Assembly: GCA_033782935.1 (NCBI GenBank)
Contig: JAWQEG010000510.1
Span: 88,501 to 152,500, forward strand
Length of the DNA: 64,000 bases
Direction of reading: 5' to 3'
DNA from: Petrolisthes cinctipes
Taxonomy: Eukaryota; Arthropoda; Malacostraca; Decapoda; Porcellanidae
Within the stretch, counting starts at the first letter, position 1, and each line of letters starts with the position of its first letter. This document shows positions 63,235 through 64,000 of this stretch, in pieces. The position numbers and the translations under genes were made by a program. The notes beneath the pieces are model-generated. The model searched no databases, was not told where the DNA came from, and was given only the letters and a program-made list of their open reading frames with translations.

Positions 63235-63480
63235 TATCTAGGGAAAATTCCCCATATTTGGCATCACTTATAAAGAGAATGTTGGCTCAAAATTAATGTT
63301 TGAATAGCAGTCCATAAAGGGGGTTACTGAATTGACTTCCCCTCCCCCCTACCCCCCATCCACTCTACCCATAACCCCTCCCTCCCACCCATGCCCCTAC
63401 CCCCCCTAACACAATGCCTCCAACCCCACTCCCCTACCCCTCCCTTGATTATCGTATAATGATGTCATGATTTGGTGGAG
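63235..63480. repeat. C-rich low-complexity sequence
   Basis: CCCCTCCC/ACCCC runs at 63340-63450, corresponding weakly to the G-rich stretch at 57980-58050 in the left arm. No gene. The remaining 63480-64000 is AT-rich palindrome arm and flank. Confidence 0.8.
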
Positions 63481-64000
63481 AATGTAGTTCACGTTTTGGT
63501 TCATAATTCATTTATTATTAATTATTTTGAATTCATTATTATATAATTAAATTCCTTATAATTTTCCCTATATTTTAATATAATAATTTATCTGATTACA
63601 CAATTAATTAACGAAATTAGCGAATATTTTCTATTTATAATTTCCAACCGTGACTAATTGGTACATTGGAGCACTTTGGGTGCTCCAAGGTATCTCAGGC
63701 AACATAACTTAATGCAAGAATAATACACTTTGGAGGAATCAGTTTGCTCCACAATTACCCTATGGAAATCTGGGTTCCTTTATAGTACTTTGATTCCTCC
63801 AAAGTATGTCAGGAAAGAGAATTAATTAATAAATATAATGGTATCAATCCTGTTGTATGGAATAGTTTGGAGGAATCAAATTGGTCCAGTATTACCACAA
63901 CCAACACCACAGCTTCGAATGAATTAGCTTCGAATGAATCAACTTGGTGAACCATTCTAAAGGGGTTGTAGGGAGGGGGTGGTGTATTAAAGGGGTATGG

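Larger units (their letters stand above)
57728..63895. repeat. Giant 6.2-kb imperfect palindrome
   Basis: Left-arm markers and right-arm mirror positions: TTGGAGCAAACTGATTCCTCC (57888; 63733), CCTGACATATTTTGGAGGAA (57822; about 63800), GATGGCGCTGTGTAGTTGTG (58258; 63055), GAGCTCTCAGGCAGAG (58339; 62978), GATGTTCACCTTTGATT (58611; 62735), GTGTGTTTGGGGAGGA (59044; 62297), and AGATAACGGTGTGTGGCTGTGG (59363; 60613). The arms face each other across a centre at about 59435-60561. The right arm is longer by the insertion 60870-62197. Arms differ by many substitutions, so the inversion is old. Confidence 0.9.

Overview
The window is animal nuclear DNA, almost certainly from an arthropod and probably a decapod crustacean. 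The evidence is degenerate (CCTAA)n/(TTAGG)n arthropod-type telomeric repeats, very dense microsatellites, Penelope, Ty3/gypsy, RTE and CR1-like retroelements, and a split host gene with GT-AG introns. The species cannot be named from sequence alone. There are no prokaryotic operons or CRISPR arrays. Most of the 64 kb is mobile or repetitive DNA; the one clear host gene is the 3' part of PUS10 (tRNA pseudouridine synthase), with five exons on the minus strand between 38970 and 45614.

Layout. 1-2510: tandem repeats with a 235-bp Tc1/mariner-type MITE and a 0.9-kb foldback. About 2655-37200: a large unit repeated three times (A from 2655, B from 24515, C from 33120). Its order is CCTAA-type array, C2H2 zinc-finger exon, fossil Tc1 transposase, hAT dimerisation fragment, then a conserved spacer. 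Each unit carries its own insertions. Unit A is split by a LINE (about 5671-23190), which was itself hit by two Ty3/gypsy elements: one with very short LTRs (6926-11444, TSD GTGAG) and one 10.2 kb long with 1.72-kb LTRs (11706-21860, minus strand, TSD TAGA). The LINE reading frame resumes exactly across both insertions. Unit B contains a near-complete Penelope-like element (27253-29682, 12-bp TSD, 90-bp perfect inverted ends). Unit C is broken by a palindromic insert followed by a 57-bp satellite and solo-LTR-like copies, present as two successive blocks.

37200-50250: inverted G-rich/C-rich minisatellites, a short Penelope-like derivative, then PUS10. Its introns hold an RTE-type LINE whose 5' end looks like the start of U4 snRNA, (AAT)n and (TATG)n arrays, and repeated half-copies of a PUS10 exon with their splice sites. 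Upstream lie CR1-like LINE fragments broken up by minisatellites. 50250-57500: several TA-flanked MITEs, (CT)n/(AG)n tracts, and a CR1-like LINE with a zinc-knuckle ORF1 and EN-RT ORF2 in the same frame, separated by one TAG. 57700-63900: a giant palindrome. Its inner part (58109-63218) is bounded by TA and CAGTCTG ends and has Tc1-type transposase remnants in the middle. A 1,017-bp PIF/Harbinger-type element with TTA duplications sits inside one arm.

Most notable observations: an SGNH-hydrolase-like ORF placed between the primer-binding site and gag of the 10-kb gypsy element; the U4-like LINE head; the hammerhead-like core in the Penelope inverted ends; amplified half-exons of PUS10; and the zinc-finger/telomere-like megasatellite.
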